DNA of 64,000 nt from Sporosarcina sp. 6E9 (GTDB lineage Bacteria > Bacillota > Bacilli > Bacillales_A > Planococcaceae): contig NZ_JAGEMN010000001.1 in NCBI RefSeq assembly GCF_017921835.1, forward strand, positions 2,225,874 to 2,289,873, given 5' to 3'. Each line of letters opens with the position of its first letter. The stretch's first letter is position 1. Shown here one piece after another: positions 46,396 through 60,539 of this stretch. The translations under genes and the position numbers were made by a program. The notes beneath the pieces are model-generated. The model had not been told where the DNA came from and did not search any database. It was given only the letters and a program-made list of their open reading frames with translations.

Positions 46396-46433
46396 TAAAA
46401 AAAGCGGCGCCTCAATTCGGATCTGGCTCCGCT
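46396..46433 (-). terminator. spoIIID terminator
   Basis: AGCGGAGCC pairs with GGCGCCGCT on the minus strand, followed by seven U. Confidence 0.85.
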
Positions 46434-46440
46434 CCTTCAC

Positions 46441-46710
46441 TTATTCCTCTTCAATTTTTTTTGCCTCATTCATCCACTTAAGCCTGGTTGCCTCACCGCC
46501 TCTTAAATGTCTGACAGATTTATGATATGCAAGTATTTTTGCAACTTCTTCCGCCAATCCTACATCGATGTTTGGCAATCGTTCTGTCAAGTCCTTGTGC
46601 ACAGTGCTTTTCGAATACCCCGTTACTTTCGCTAGTCCTCGCACGGTAACCTCAGTTTCCAGCAATAGCTCCCCGAGGCGCACGCATCGCCTCCGTATTT
46701 GCTCGTGCAC
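46441..46710 (-). CDS. spoIIID: Sporulation transcription factor SpoIIID
   Basis: 89 residues. DNA-binding regulator acting in the mother cell under sigma E. The helix-turn-helix (TVRGLAKVTGYSKSTVHKDLTERLP, about 22-46) and the second DNA-contact motif YHKSVRHLRGGEATRLK (about 63-79) match SpoIIID closely. It marks the organism as an endospore former. Start GTG/ATG region behind GAAAGGAAGAGGG. Monocistronic with its own terminator, as in B. subtilis. Confidence 0.96.
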   Translation of the reverse strand: MHEQIRRRCVRLGELLLETEVTVRGLAKVTGYSKSTVHKDLTERLPNIDVGLAEEVAKILAYHKSVRHLRGGEATRLKWMNEAKKIEEE

Positions 46711-46848
46711 GCCCTCTTCCTTTCCTATCGACTCCGAATCCTGTCTTACTGTATGCGATAGATTAGGGCGTTATGCTCGCGTTTCGTGCGAGAAGGCTTG
46801 GTTTATGGCTGTTTCAAGGACTTTTTTTAAAAATAAATTTAGAAAATT

Positions 46849-46878
46849 AAAAAAACCACTCCGAAGAGTGGCTTTTTT
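46849..46878. terminator. spoIIQ terminator
   Basis: CCACTC and GAGTGG pair around CGAA, flanked by A-runs and T-runs, so it can act on both strands. It lies just past the spoIIQ stop. Confidence 0.85.
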
Positions 46879-46890
46879 CCGTTTAAATGT

Positions 46891-47550
46891 TTACTTGAAT
46901 GCTAAATGCTTACCTGGATTGACCGGTTCGCCGTCGACGTGGATTTCAAATAGAAGATGCACACCGGCTGCTGGATTCCATTCGTTTTGTGTCGTCATTG
47001 CGAGTGGTTCGCCTTGAGCTACTTCATCGCCCTCTTTTACTAGAACACCGGTCATTGAACTATAGACAGTTTGCATGCCATCCGCGTGTTTGAGGACGAC
47101 ACTATCCCCGCTGAAGACATCTGTAACCACTTCTTCGACGACACCACTCATTGCTGCGAGCACTTCGAACGGTTTTCCGTCTATCGAAATAGAGACGCCG
47201 GAATTCGTTACGTATGACTGATTAAAGACAAGTAGTGCATTTTCGCGCATGGTTTCGTCGGCTTCCATGTCATAGTAATCTTGTAGAATGGCCACATCAT
47301 TAAGGAGTTCTTCAGAAAAAGGATATTTGAAAGATTCCTTTGATGCGTTAACATCCACGACTACTTCGCTATTATCCGGAGCTTTCGCAGTGTCTGTTTT
47401 ACCCGGGGAATCTTTTATTAGTGCAGTGTACCCCCAGATCATCCCTACAAATACGATTGCGATACCCGAATAGATAGCAGGCCAAAACCAACTCTTTGTT
47501 TGTTTACGTTTATTCGCTTGAGAAGGAGATTTCGTTTTTTCTTCTCGCAT
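46891..47550 (-). CDS. spoIIQ: Stage II sporulation protein Q (M23-like)
   Basis: 219 residues; one membrane anchor (about 22-43), then a LytM/M23-fold domain (about 110-219). In B. subtilis SpoIIQ sits in the forespore membrane and binds SpoIIIAH across the intermembrane space during engulfment. The metal-binding residues are lost here: the usual HxxxD position reads NSGVSI, and the HxH position reads HLLFEI, so the protein should be structural, not enzymatic. Shorter than B. subtilis SpoIIQ (283) because the C-terminal tail is missing. ATG start behind GAGGTGATG. spoIID lies upstream. Confidence 0.92.
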   Translation of the reverse strand: MREEKTKSPSQANKRKQTKSWFWPAIYSGIAIVFVGMIWGYTALIKDSPGKTDTAKAPDNSEVVVDVNASKESFKYPFSEELLNDVAILQDYYDMEADETMRENALLVFNQSYVTNSGVSISIDGKPFEVLAAMSGVVEEVVTDVFSGDSVVLKHADGMQTVYSSMTGVLVKEGDEVAQGEPLAMTTQNEWNPAAGVHLLFEIHVDGEPVNPGKHLAFK

Positions 47551-47580
47551 AATCATCACCTCACTGCTATTGTTTGCAAG

Positions 47581-48537
47581 TTAAGGTGCTTTTAAACATA
47601 CATTCTCAAGGTTAATCAAATTTTTTATTACTGTACCAGTATAATAGTGTTGAACAATTTTATCTGCCGTCCACTTATCCTGTGCAAATGCCTCCGCGCC
47701 GTACTGGCTCATGCCGACGCCATGGCCATACCCGAGCGTTTTAATGATGACGATTTCGTTCGTAACATCGAATGCAATATCGAAATCCGTAGACCTAAGT
47801 CCAAGTATTTCTCTTATTTCACGTCCATTCGATTCGAATCCAGCTGTTGCTACGCGTTGAACGCGTCCTGTTGGATTTCTCACGAGTTGAAGAGATTTGA
47901 ACATATCCGCATTCCACTCAATCCCGAGTGCTTCGTTCCATTTGTTTAGCGGTAATTCTGTTTTCACTTCGAATGTAGGCGCAACTTCCTTATCGCCAGG
48001 ACTGTCGACACTCTGCAAATAAGGCACGTCACTGCCACTAAAGTTTTCTGCGGCTTCTGTCTGGCCATTCGAAGTCGAAAAAAACATCGCTGATATCAAT
48101 TCATCGTTATAAAGCAAAACATCGCCAGCTGTCGCTTCAACTGCAGCTGCAAGTTTCTTTTCATTTTCTTTAAACTTTTTCCCCCACTGTTTTTTCCGCT
48201 CTTCTTGTGATTTATATACTTGAGCGGAGACATCACGGGCAATTGGGATTTCACCAAAGTTTGTCGTTTTGAGTGCGTATGTCCTTGCTGCAATCGATTG
48301 CGCTTTTAATGCTTCCGGATGAAAACCGATTGGCATTTCCCCTGCAACGACGCCTTTTACATATTCCTCAAGCGCTAATGGCTCGTCCTCCCCGACAACT
48401 TTGATGTCGATCGGACAAGATTGTTCTATTTTTTTCTCCTCCTTCTGTGGCTCAGCACCCGGTCCTCTTAGTAAAATTACTGGAATAATGAACATTACAA
48501 TGAGTAATAATATTGAACTCGCCCATAATTTTGTCAT
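47581..48537 (-). CDS. spoIID: Stage II sporulation protein D (lytic transglycosylase)
   Basis: 318 residues. Membrane-anchored (about 5-24) SpoIID/LytB-domain enzyme that degrades wall glycan during engulfment. Seen: the EEYVKGVVAGEMP box with the catalytic Glu, ALKAQSIAARTYAL, STSNGQTEAAENFSG, and the C-terminal GYGHGVGMSQYGAEAFA. Full length for the family. ATG start behind AAAGGAGGG. It lies between murA and spoIIQ, as in other Bacillales. Confidence 0.95.
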   Translation of the reverse strand: MTKLWASSILLLIVMFIIPVILLRGPGAEPQKEEKKIEQSCPIDIKVVGEDEPLALEEYVKGVVAGEMPIGFHPEALKAQSIAARTYALKTTNFGEIPIARDVSAQVYKSQEERKKQWGKKFKENEKKLAAAVEATAGDVLLYNDELISAMFFSTSNGQTEAAENFSGSDVPYLQSVDSPGDKEVAPTFEVKTELPLNKWNEALGIEWNADMFKSLQLVRNPTGRVQRVATAGFESNGREIREILGLRSTDFDIAFDVTNEIVIIKTLGYGHGVGMSQYGAEAFAQDKWTADKIVQHYYTGTVIKNLINLENVCLKAP

Positions 48538-48603
48538 AGTCGATTATATGAAATACCCTCCTTTTTATGCATGTCCCATCGGTGGTTTTATACGATTAAA
48601 TTA

Positions 48604-48638
48604 CAAAAGGGCCATCGATAATATCATCGATGACCCTT
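48604..48638 (-). terminator. murA terminator
   Basis: AAGGGTCATCGATGATA pairs with TATCGATGGCCCTT on the minus strand, followed by UUGUAAUU. It separates murA from spoIID. Confidence 0.75.
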
Positions 48639-48661
48639 CGTATTTCAAATTTCACAGTTCG

Positions 48662-49966
48662 TTATACGAGTTCTTGCTCAGTTTTGCTTTCAACTTCTTC
48701 TTCAGATGAGACGCGCTCAATATCGGCCCCTAATGCTTCGAGCTTTTTATGGAAGTCAACATATCCGCGGTCTAGGTGAATCAGATCTGTGACGCGTGTA
48801 ACGCCATCTGCGGCTAATCCAGCAAGGATAAGTGCTGCTGCAGCTCTTAGGTCTGTTGCAGCTACTTCTGCGCCCTGTAGCTTTGAAGGGCCTTCTAAAA
48901 TAACCGATTTACCTTCAATCTTCACAGTTGCATTCATGCGACGAAATTCTTCTACGTGCATAAAGCGGTTTTCAAAAACTGTTTCCGTAATGACGCCAGT
49001 TCCAGTAGCAGTTAGCATAAGCGCCATCATTTGCGATTGCATATCTGTCGGGAAACCTGGGTGCGGCATAGTTTTTAAGTTGACTGATTTAAGCGGGTAC
49101 TCCGCGTGAACGCGAACGCCTTCATCCAATTCTATGATGTTGACGCCCATTTCACCCATTTTCGAAATAAGTGCCGCGTTATGTTCTGGGACAGCATTTT
49201 CAATAATAACGTCTCCGCCAGTAATTGCGGCAGCTACCATGAATGTGCCTGTTTCGATACGATCCGGGATAATATGATGTGTAGTACCGTATAATTTCGT
49301 TACGCCTTCAATACGAATCATATCGGTTCCAGCACCGATAACTTTACCGCCCATTTCATTAATAAAGTTCGCTAAGTTTACAATTTCCGGTTCTTTCGCT
49401 GCGTTTTCAATTACTGTCGTGCCTTTTGCTAGGGCTGCGGCAGTCATGATGTTTTCTGTTGCACCGACGCTTGGGAAGTCAAGATAAATTTTCGCACCGT
49501 TTAGACCATTTTCAGCTTTTGCTTCAACATAACCGTGACCGAATGAAATTTCTGCGCCCATTGCTTCGAAACCTTTTAAGTGCTGATCAATTGGACGTGA
49601 ACCAATCGCACATCCACCAGGTAATGCGACACGTGCAAAACCGTTTCGTGCAAGAATTGGACCCATGACAAGAATTGAAGCTCTCATTTTACGTACATAT
49701 TCAAATTGGGCCTCGCTTGACAACGTCCCCGATGAATCAATGATGACTTCGTTTCTTTCTGGTTTAGCTTCAACATTTGCGTTTAAGCTTTTTAAAACCG
49801 AACTGATTGTACCGACATCCGACAGATTTGGTACATCCCGAATGACGTTAACGCCTTCCGATGCGAGAAGTGCAGCTGCCAATACTGGCAAAACAGCATT
49901 TTTCGCGCCTTCAACGCGGACAGTTCCTTTTAGAACCCGTCCCCCGTTTATAATAATCTTATCCAT
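48662..49966 (-). CDS. murA: UDP-N-acetylglucosamine 1-carboxyvinyltransferase MurA
   Basis: 434 residues. Transfers enolpyruvate to UDP-GlcNAc, the first committed step of peptidoglycan synthesis, and is the target of fosfomycin. The catalytic Cys is near 119 ([13 protein letters not shown]); also the [10 protein letters not shown] start motif and [16 protein letters not shown]. Start at the ATG behind CGGAGGG; the upstream in-frame codons have no site. It corresponds to murAA, downstream of the atp operon and ywzB; B. subtilis ywmB, which usually lies between, is not present. Confidence 0.95.
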   Translation of the reverse strand: MDKIIINGGRVLKGTVRVEGAKNAVLPVLAAALLASEGVNVIRDVPNLSDVGTISSVLKSLNANVEAKPERNEVIIDSSGTLSSEAQFEYVRKMRASILVMGPILARNGFARVALPGGCAIGSRPIDQHLKGFEAMGAEISFGHGYVEAKAENGLNGAKIYLDFPSVGATENIMTAAALAKGTTVIENAAKEPEIVNLANFINEMGGKVIGAGTDMIRIEGVTKLYGTTHHIIPDRIETGTFMVAAAITGGDVIIENAVPEHNAALISKMGEMGVNIIELDEGVRVHAEYPLKSVNLKTMPHPGFPTDMQSQMMALMLTATGTGVITETVFENRFMHVEEFRRMNATVKIEGKSVILEGPSKLQGAEVAATDLRAAAALILAGLAADGVTRVTDLIHLDRGYVDFHKKLEALGADIERVSSEEEVESKTEQELV

Positions 49967-50339
49967 AATTAGTCCCTCCGACTTTAAATTGTGCTTTTTA
50001 ATCATAAAACCGCGCTTATATTTTAATTAAAGTGTTGTATAGTAATAACAAAAACTCACATAAGTTTACAGCGTTCGACCTTTATTTACAAGTTACGAAA
50101 TAACTATCTTGATGTAGTCTATCGTATGTATTTATTTGAATTTTTGTGTCACCGTTAATTTATACTTTCTGCACAGGTTAGCTGTTTGTTTAATTCCCTG
50201 CAATATGCTTTTTAAACATTGACGGTTTTACATGCCATCGCCCCATGTACATGTACAGTGTCTTAAGCCAATGTACATGCGGCGATAACAAGTACCGACT
50301 AGAATAGTATACCAAAATTATTTATAAATTAGTCGAATG
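49967..50339. other. Gap between ywzB and murA with palindromic ATGTACAT repeats
   Basis: A 373-bp gap without a gene. Around 50238-50290 the motif CATGTACA/TGTACATG occurs three times and forms an inverted repeat flanked by CGCC/GGCG, a possible terminator of ywzB or an operator. The rest is AT-rich and should carry the murA promoter, which I cannot place exactly. Confidence 0.4.
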
Positions 50340-50576
50340 TTATCGAAACATCGTAGGAATTCTTCCTGACCAATAGGATATCTCAAGAAAGAAATTTGAT
50401 ACGGAAGATCCGATCATTATACTTAAAAATATAAATAAAATTTGCGCTTGGAACACTTTGTTTTTTCGAATAATCTTTTCCGGCAATATTGCTTGAAGTG
50501 CATAAAAAGAAACCCCAATAAAAAATATGTGGGAAACGATTGCAAGTAATGGTTGGTAACCGAACATGCCATCCAT
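50340..50576 (-). CDS. ywzB: YwzB family membrane protein (DUF1146)
   Basis: 78 residues with two membrane segments (about 10-27 and 42-62); the segments FYALQAILPEKI and IGSSVSNFFLEI are typical of DUF1146/YwzB. It keeps its B. subtilis position between atpC and murA. ATG start behind GAAAGGAGTC. Separated from atpC by a terminator hairpin, so independently transcribed or expressed by readthrough. Function unknown. Confidence 0.88.
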   Translation of the reverse strand: MDGMFGYQPLLAIVSHIFFIGVSFYALQAILPEKIIRKNKVFQAQILFIFLSIMIGSSVSNFFLEISYWSGRIPTMFR

Positions 50577-50599
50577 AATCTTGACTCCTTTCGTTACTC

Positions 50600-50635
50600 A
50601 AAGAAAAGGACAGAAGAAACTACTTCCTCTGTCCG
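50600..50635 (-). terminator. ATP synthase operon terminator
   Basis: GGACAGAGGAAG pairs with CTTCTGTCC on the minus strand, followed by TTTTCTTT. It lies 19 bp past the atpC stop. Confidence 0.8.
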
Positions 50636-50653
50636 AGTATTCATCATATTACA

Positions 50654-51058
50654 TTAAAATCTGTTTTCTGCAGCATTAATTCTATTAATTGCTCGTTTCA
50701 GTTGTAGTTCAGCACTCAAAAAGCTTGCTTCATCTTTCTTCGCTTGTAGCGCAATTTCAGCCCGCTTTGCAGCATGCTTAGCTCTTGCAAGGTCGATGGT
50801 TTCAGCAGTTTCAGCACTTTGAGCAAGAACTGTAATAATTTCAGGACGAATCTCAATAAATCCGCCGTGAACAGCAATGATTTTGGTGTCATTACCTTTT
50901 TTAATACGAAGCCCGCCGATTTGAAGCGGTGCGACAGTTGCAATATGGCCTGGAAGAATTCCCAATTCGCCTGTTTCTGTCATTGCGATAACCATGTCCG
51001 CTTCAGTTTCAACAACAGGGCCGTCGGGAGTCACGATATGAATTTTTACAGTTTTCAT
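50654..51058 (-). CDS. atpC: ATP synthase F1 subunit epsilon
   Basis: 134 residues: a beta-sandwich N-terminal domain (VKIHIVTPDGPV, GELGILPGHIATVAPL, HGGFIEIRPE) and a C-terminal helical hairpin (about 88-134). It links rotor to c-ring and inhibits ATP hydrolysis. Last gene of the operon. Start ATG behind CAGGAGGG, 21 bp after atpD. Confidence 0.96.
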   Translation of the reverse strand: MKTVKIHIVTPDGPVVETEADMVIAMTETGELGILPGHIATVAPLQIGGLRIKKGNDTKIIAVHGGFIEIRPEIITVLAQSAETAETIDLARAKHAAKRAEIALQAKKDEASFLSAELQLKRAINRINAAENRF

Positions 51059-51079
51059 TTTTTCCCTCCTGGTCCCTTC

Positions 51080-53575
<2,496 letters not shown>

Positions 53576-53610
53576 TCATTCACCACCTTTTTGTTTTATA
53601 GTAAATCGTC

Positions 53611-55131
<1,521 letters not shown>

Positions 55132-55144
55132 TCAAATTTCAAAT

Positions 55145-55684
55145 TTACGATCCAATCATATCTCGTTTCAAGCGCTCTAGTTTGTTCACTAGGCTATTGT
55201 CAAAGATACGGTTTCCAATTTGGACACGAATGCCCCCGATTAGAGTTGGATCAATGATGTTGTTAATCCGCAGTGATATTCTTCCGACTTTTCTTGCAAA
55301 AGTGGATGAAATCGCCGCGCTTTCGCTTTCGGTTAGCGGACGTGTTGAATACACTGTTGCCTCCGCGATTCCTGCTGCGTCGTTCACAAAGTCAACGAAT
55401 TCGTCGACGAAGTTATTAATTTCATTTAAACGTTTCTTTTCGAGCAGTACGAACAATGTGTCTTGGATAAGTGAATTTGCATCCTTGAACAGTGTTGTAA
55501 GTAGCGCTTTCTTTTTAGCGAAAGGGAACCTTGGATTTTCAAGCAATTCTCCAAGACCTGGATTCGCAAGGAACGCTTTCTGTATTTCAAGAAGTTCTTC
55601 TTGAACAATTGAAGTCTGTCCCTTTTTTACTGCTAGTTCGTAAAGTGCTTGGGCATAGCGATTAGCTACTATGGACTTACTCAC
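55145..55684 (-). CDS. atpH: ATP synthase F1 subunit delta
   Basis: 179 residues. Peripheral stalk protein joining b subunits to the top of alpha3beta3. N-terminal six-helix domain ([15 protein letters not shown]) and C-terminal [19 protein letters not shown] motif ([19 protein letters not shown]). Its start overlaps the atpF stop by four bases. Confidence 0.95.
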   Translation of the reverse strand: MSKSIVANRYAQALYELAVKKGQTSIVQEELLEIQKAFLANPGLGELLENPRFPFAKKKALLTTLFKDANSLIQDTLFVLLEKKRLNEINNFVDEFVDFVNDAAGIAEATVYSTRPLTESESAAISSTFARKVGRISLRINNIIDPTLIGGIRVQIGNRIFDNSLVNKLERLKRDMIGS

Positions 55685-56241
55685 CGTGCATCGCCTGCCT
55701 TCGCAATCGTCTCTTCAATTAATGCGCGGTTATCTTCTTCGGAAAGTTCTTTTCCAAGTACTTTAGACGCTGCAAGAACTGAGAGGGATACGAATTCTTC
55801 ACGGACTGCCGCAACAGCTTTTTCTTTCTCAGATGCAATTTCTTGTGCTGCTGCATCCTTCAAACGCGCGACTTCGTTTCGCGCTGCCATGATGATGTCT
55901 TCACGTTGCGTTTCACCTTGTTCACGGGCATTTTCAACAATCGCCTGAGCGTCATTGCGTGCCTCTTTCAACAGATTGCGCTGCTCTTCAAGAAGGCTTT
56001 GTGATTCAAGACGACTTTTTTCAGCCGCTTCAATTTCAGTTGCGATCATTTCGGCACGTTGATCCATGATGCCCATAAGTGGACCCCATGCAAATTTCTT
56101 TAATAGAAGCATGAGTAGAAGGAACATTGTTACCGTTGCAATAATATCACCAAGGTTTAAACCGTTTGGGTCGTTTAATTTCTGCAAAAATCCTGCTTCA
56201 GCTGTAGTGTTAGCTAAGAGGACGAAGGTATCAAAAAACAC
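55681..56241 (-). CDS. atpF: ATP synthase Fo subunit b
   Basis: 186 residues: one membrane helix (about 30-52; [20 protein letters not shown]), then a long charged coiled coil forming the peripheral stalk. I chose the GTG behind GGGAGTG, which gives a normal length; an in-frame TTG 19 codons upstream has no site. A stable hairpin separates it from atpE. Confidence 0.92.
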   Translation of the reverse strand: MFFDTFVLLANTTAEAGFLQKLNDPNGLNLGDIIATVTMFLLLMLLLKKFAWGPLMGIMDQRAEMIATEIEAAEKSRLESQSLLEEQRNLLKEARNDAQAIVENAREQGETQREDIIMAARNEVARLKDAAAQEIASEKEKAVAAVREEFVSLSVLAASKVLGKELSEEDNRALIEETIAKAGDAR

Positions 56242-56330
56242 GATTGTTTCACTCCCTTCAAGAGCACTTGTCTCTTTGAATATGGACTTTCTATCCAAGT
56301 TTTATCATTTGATTATTTATTGACATAAAG

Positions 56331-56367
56331 CAATGGCGAAGGAAATGATGTCCGCTCTTCGCCATTG
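56331..56367 (-). terminator. Intercistronic hairpin between atpE and atpF
   Basis: CAATGGCGAAG pairs with CTTCGCCATTG, an 11-bp perfect stem just after the atpE stop. The following U-run is weak, so it may act as an RNA stabiliser for the abundant atpE message rather than as a full terminator. Confidence 0.7.
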
Positions 56368-56382
56368 TAATTGTACCTATAA

Positions 56383-56676
<294 letters not shown>

Positions 56677-56689
56677 CTATATATGTTTA

Positions 56690-57439
<750 letters not shown>

Positions 57440-57460
57440 TTAAGCTTCTACTGATAAGCT

Positions 57461-57832
57461 TCATTGATGTCGTACGTGGTAAATGATCCTTTCTCCTAAT
57501 AACAGGAGGTACGGTATTCCGAATCCAATAACCGCACTGATCAGGTCGAACTGTTCGGGCATTGCAGTTGCAATTGCCGCTACCGCAATACCAGATGCGA
57601 AACGCATCGCAGTCCCAAGTGATATGCGCTTTTTCCCTTCCATAACGGCTTGTTCAAACTTCTCATACCGTCGGACGAGTATCCAAAAGTTATACAATCC
57701 AAAGAGTGAACCAAGTATTAGTCCTGCGAAAACAGTTTTCCATTCAGTAAATGCCCATCCAAGTACGAAAAAAGCCAGTAAGAAATAGAGAGCTCTTCTC
57801 TGCCTTTTATGGATTTCCTGCAATGTTTGCAT
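57461..57832 (-). CDS. atpI: ATP synthase accessory protein I
   Basis: 123 residues with four membrane segments, the AtpI fold (GSLFGLYNFWILVRRYEKF in the middle). Aids c-ring assembly or Mg2+ handling in relatives. First gene of the atp operon. ATG start; the 5' leader from the promoter is about 260 nt. Confidence 0.85.
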   Translation of the reverse strand: MQTLQEIHKRQRRALYFLLAFFVLGWAFTEWKTVFAGLILGSLFGLYNFWILVRRYEKFEQAVMEGKKRISLGTAMRFASGIAVAAIATAMPEQFDLISAVIGFGIPYLLLLGERIIYHVRHQ

Positions 57833-58103
57833 AACTGTTTAATCTCCTGTTTTGTTTTACTGTTTTTGGAATTAGCTCTTAGAATTGCGGGGTGGTTCCC
57901 GTTTCGCTGTCCTGCCTTTAACCGGCGTAGACTCCGAAAATATTGGAACCTATTAGAGTTGCGAGTGAACTGCCATGTCCCCACATTTACTAATGATGGG
58001 TTGCAGAATCGAAATTTGGTGAAAAGATGATAGAATTTGCATTCGATAAATCCGGTAAATCAAGTTTCATATGTATGAAACAACTATCATTCTTACCCTT
58101 AGT
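57833..58103 (-). other. Leader region of the atp operon
   Basis: About 270 nt between the predicted start point and atpI. AGAGATTTCC-type purine stretches occur but I see no conserved riboswitch or strong hairpin. Confidence 0.35.
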
Positions 58104-58132
58104 AATCATACAGTAGCTAAAAATTGATGTCA
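58104..58132 (-). promoter_or_regulatory. Sigma-A promoter of the atp operon
   Basis: On the minus strand TTGACA (58127-58132), 17-bp spacer, TATGAT (58104-58109): a near-consensus promoter pointing at atpI. Confidence 0.75.
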
Positions 58133-58201
58133 ATTGATTCCCGCGACTTTTTCAGTTCACAAAACACTTTGTCAAACAAAAGACAAATTTGAAAAACTAA
58201 T

Positions 58202-58399
58202 GTGTATAGCGTATCCACCAACTTACATTTTCATACATTTGGAGCGGGGTTTCGACTTTATACTAGGAGAAAAGTTGCTTTTTCTATGTTTTTTCTATTG
58301 CCGGTAATGGTAGAGTGGGAGGATTTTGACGCGTTTACTTCAATCAACTACTTCCACTGTATGGGAAAGTTATTTAGATGGAATAAGTTAGTCGGATAG
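58202..58399 (+). other. Unsupported 65-codon frame upstream of array VIII
   Basis: An open plus-strand frame whose C-terminal half (LLPVMVEWEDFDAFTSI) looks less random than its start. No ribosome-binding site or family match. It could be a remnant of a gene that once preceded the array, like the coding tails beside the other arrays. Confidence 0.2.
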
Positions 58400-58523
58400 T
58401 CCTGTTTAGCGGATATCTGTGTGGAAAGTACGGATATCTATATAGCATTGTCGGATATAAAGTTTTATATGAGGGATATCCAAAGCGATGTGTCGGATAT
58501 ATACGCAAAATGTGCGGATATCT
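58393..58523. repeat. 21-bp-period array, CGGATAT family (array VIII)
   Basis: Cores start at 58410, 58431, 58452, 58473, 58494 and 58515, all steps exactly 21 bp, plus a first partial core at 58393. Core CGGATATCT or variants; the remaining 12-14 bp of each unit are variable. Several cores contain the palindrome GGATATCC or AGATATC-like forms. It starts close to the stop (58397-58399) of a short plus-strand frame and ends just before the mnaA terminator. Confidence 0.85.
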
Positions 58524-58533
58524 TGATTTAATT

Positions 58534-58576
58534 AGAAAAAGAAGGCAATTCCTCTAGAGGAAAGTTGCCTTCTTTG
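58534..58576 (-). terminator. upp-mnaA terminator
   Basis: AAAGAAGGCAA pairs with TTGCCTTCTTT with CCTCTAGAGG stacked inside, followed by TTTTTCTA on the minus strand, directly past the mnaA stop. Confidence 0.85.
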
Positions 58577-58579
58577 ATT

Positions 58580-59701
58580 TCATTCTAATGAAGTTAAGTA
58601 TTTCTTCAATGCTTCGACGATTCTTTCGGAAGCGTGTCCGTCGCCGTATGGGTTTGAGGCCTGGGCCATTTCGTTGTATTCGTCAGGGTTTGTTAGAAGT
58701 TCATCTGTTAGTGAGAAGATGGTTTCTTCGTCAGTTCCTGCGAGTTTCAAAGTGCCCGCATCGATGCCTTCTGGGCGTTCGGTTGTGTCGCGAAGCACGA
58801 TGACTGGTTTGCCGAGTGATGGCGCTTCTTCTTGTATGCCGCCCGAGTCGGTCAATATGATATGCGAAGCTGCTGCGAAATTATGGAAATCGATCACTTC
58901 GAGTGGCTGTATGAGATGGATACGCCGGTTGTTCCCTAGTATTTCATCAGCAATTTCACGGACGACTGGATTTAAATGAACTGGGTAGACCACTTGAATG
59001 TCGTCGTGTTTGTCGAGCAAACGATTGATCGCACGGAACATATTGCGCATCGGTTCCCCAAGATTTTCTCGTCGATGGGCTGTTAATAAAATTAACTTAT
59101 CGTCGCCGAGACTTTCGAGTATCGGATGCGAGTAGTTTTCGCGCACTGTCGTTTGGAGTGCATCGATTGCTGTATTTCCAGTGATGTAGATCCGCTCTTC
59201 CGGTTTGCCTTCAGCGATTAGATTTTCTGCCGATTTTTCAGTGGGCGAGAAATGCAAATCAGCCAGCACGCCAGTCAGTTGACGGTTCATCTCTTCTGGA
59301 TAAGGCGAGTGCTTATTCCATGTGCGCAGTCCAGCTTCGACATGCCCGACTGCGATTTGATTGTAGAAAGCCGCAAGACTGCCGATAAATGTTGTTGACG
59401 TATCGCCGTGAACTAAAACGATATCCGGCCCCGCTTCTTTCATGATCGCATCGAGTCCTTCGAGCCCTCTCGTTGCAACGTCTATGAGCGTCTGGCGGTT
59501 TTTCATGATATTTAAATCGTAGTCCGGCGAAATCTTGAATGTTTCAAGGACTTGGTCGAGCATTTCACGATGTTGGGCTGTCACTGTCACAATGGACTCG
59601 ATGTCTTCTGGATGTTTTTCAAGTTCCAATACGAGCGGCGCCATTTTAATCGCTTCTGGTCGCGTGCCAAAAATAGTCATGACTTTCCATTTCTTTTTCA
59701 A
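58580..59701 (-). CDS. mnaA: UDP-N-acetylglucosamine 2-epimerase (non-hydrolysing)
   Basis: 373 residues. Interconverts UDP-GlcNAc and UDP-ManNAc for teichoic acid linkage units and surface polysaccharides. Seen: MTIFGTRPEAIKMAPLV at the N-terminus, HVEAGLRTWN, LTAHRRENLGEPM and ILTDSGGIQEEAPSLGKPV. The TTG start, two bases after the upp stop, gives the N-terminus expected of Bacillus MnaA (MKK-KVMTVFGTRPEA). In B. subtilis it is not between upp and atpI. Co-transcribed with upp by position. Confidence 0.92.
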   Translation of the reverse strand: MKKKWKVMTIFGTRPEAIKMAPLVLELEKHPEDIESIVTVTAQHREMLDQVLETFKISPDYDLNIMKNRQTLIDVATRGLEGLDAIMKEAGPDIVLVHGDTSTTFIGSLAAFYNQIAVGHVEAGLRTWNKHSPYPEEMNRQLTGVLADLHFSPTEKSAENLIAEGKPEERIYITGNTAIDALQTTVRENYSHPILESLGDDKLILLTAHRRENLGEPMRNMFRAINRLLDKHDDIQVVYPVHLNPVVREIADEILGNNRRIHLIQPLEVIDFHNFAAASHIILTDSGGIQEEAPSLGKPVIVLRDTTERPEGIDAGTLKLAGTDEETIFSLTDELLTNPDEYNEMAQASNPYGDGHASERIVEALKKYLTSLE

Positions 59702-59702
59702 A

Positions 59703-60332
59703 TTATTTCGTTCCAAATAATCTGTCGCCTGCATCGCCGAGTCCTGGAACGATATAGCCTTTTTCATCCAATTTTTCATCAAGTGCCGCGATGTAAATGT
59801 CAACGTCAGGATGTGCATCGGTCATTGCTTTTACGCCTTCAGGAGCTGCGATTAAACACATGAAACGAATTTTCTTTGCGCCGCGCTTTTTCAAGGAGTT
59901 GACTGCTTCAATTGCAGAGCCGCCTGTTGCCAACATCGGGTCGACTAGAATTAGGTCACGTTCTGAAATGTCTGAAGGAAGTTTTACGTAATATTCTACC
60001 GGAAGAAGTGTTTCTGGATCTCGGTAAAGTCCGATATGCCCTACTTTCGCCGCCGGAATTAAGTTCAGAATTCCTTCGACCATGCCAAGACCTGCACGTA
60101 AAATAGGAACAATTCCGAGTTTTTTTCCTGCTAATACGTTAGACATGCCTTTTTGGACAGGTGTTTCAATCTCTTTTTCCATCAATGGCAGATCACGTGT
60201 GATTTCATAAGCCATGAGCGTTGCAACTTCGTCAACTAGCTCACGGAACTCTTTTGTTCCCGTATTTATATCTCGTATGTAGGTTAATTTGTGTTGAATT
60301 AATGGATGATCTAAAACATGTACTTTTGGCAT
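59703..60332 (-). CDS. upp: Uracil phosphoribosyltransferase
   Basis: 209 residues. Converts uracil and PRPP to UMP in pyrimidine salvage. N-terminus [20 protein letters not shown] loop [16 protein letters not shown], and C-terminal [18 protein letters not shown], all typical. Start ATG behind AAAAGGAGCG; a TTG twenty codons upstream is in the promoter region. Confidence 0.97.
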   Translation of the reverse strand: MPKVHVLDHPLIQHKLTYIRDINTGTKEFRELVDEVATLMAYEITRDLPLMEKEIETPVQKGMSNVLAGKKLGIVPILRAGLGMVEGILNLIPAAKVGHIGLYRDPETLLPVEYYVKLPSDISERDLILVDPMLATGGSAIEAVNSLKKRGAKKIRFMCLIAAPEGVKAMTDAHPDVDIYIAALDEKLDEKGYIVPGLGDAGDRLFGTK

Positions 60333-60361
60333 CTGAATCGCTCCTTTTAAAATATCCAATT

Positions 60362-60367
60362 TAGTAT
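60362..60367 (-). promoter_or_regulatory. Possible -10 of upp
   Basis: TATACT on the minus strand about 30 bp before the upp start. The -35 hexamer is not clear. Confidence 0.35.
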
Positions 60368-60500
60368 AACAGAATTGGTTATATCCTAACACATAAGTAT
60401 CTAAACTTTGATCTATTTCCCCTTGCGAATCAATCCACTTTTATTTACTGGCGTAGACTCATCGGTTTTATTTTAAATATAACAAATTTTCAAGAGGTCA

Positions 60501-60531
60501 GAAAATAGGCCACTTTCTAGGAAAGTGGCTT
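60501..60531 (-). terminator. glyA terminator
   Basis: GCCACTTTC pairs with GAAAGTGGC around a three-base loop, followed by CTATTTTCT on the minus strand. Confidence 0.82.
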
Positions 60532-60539
60532 ATTGTTAA

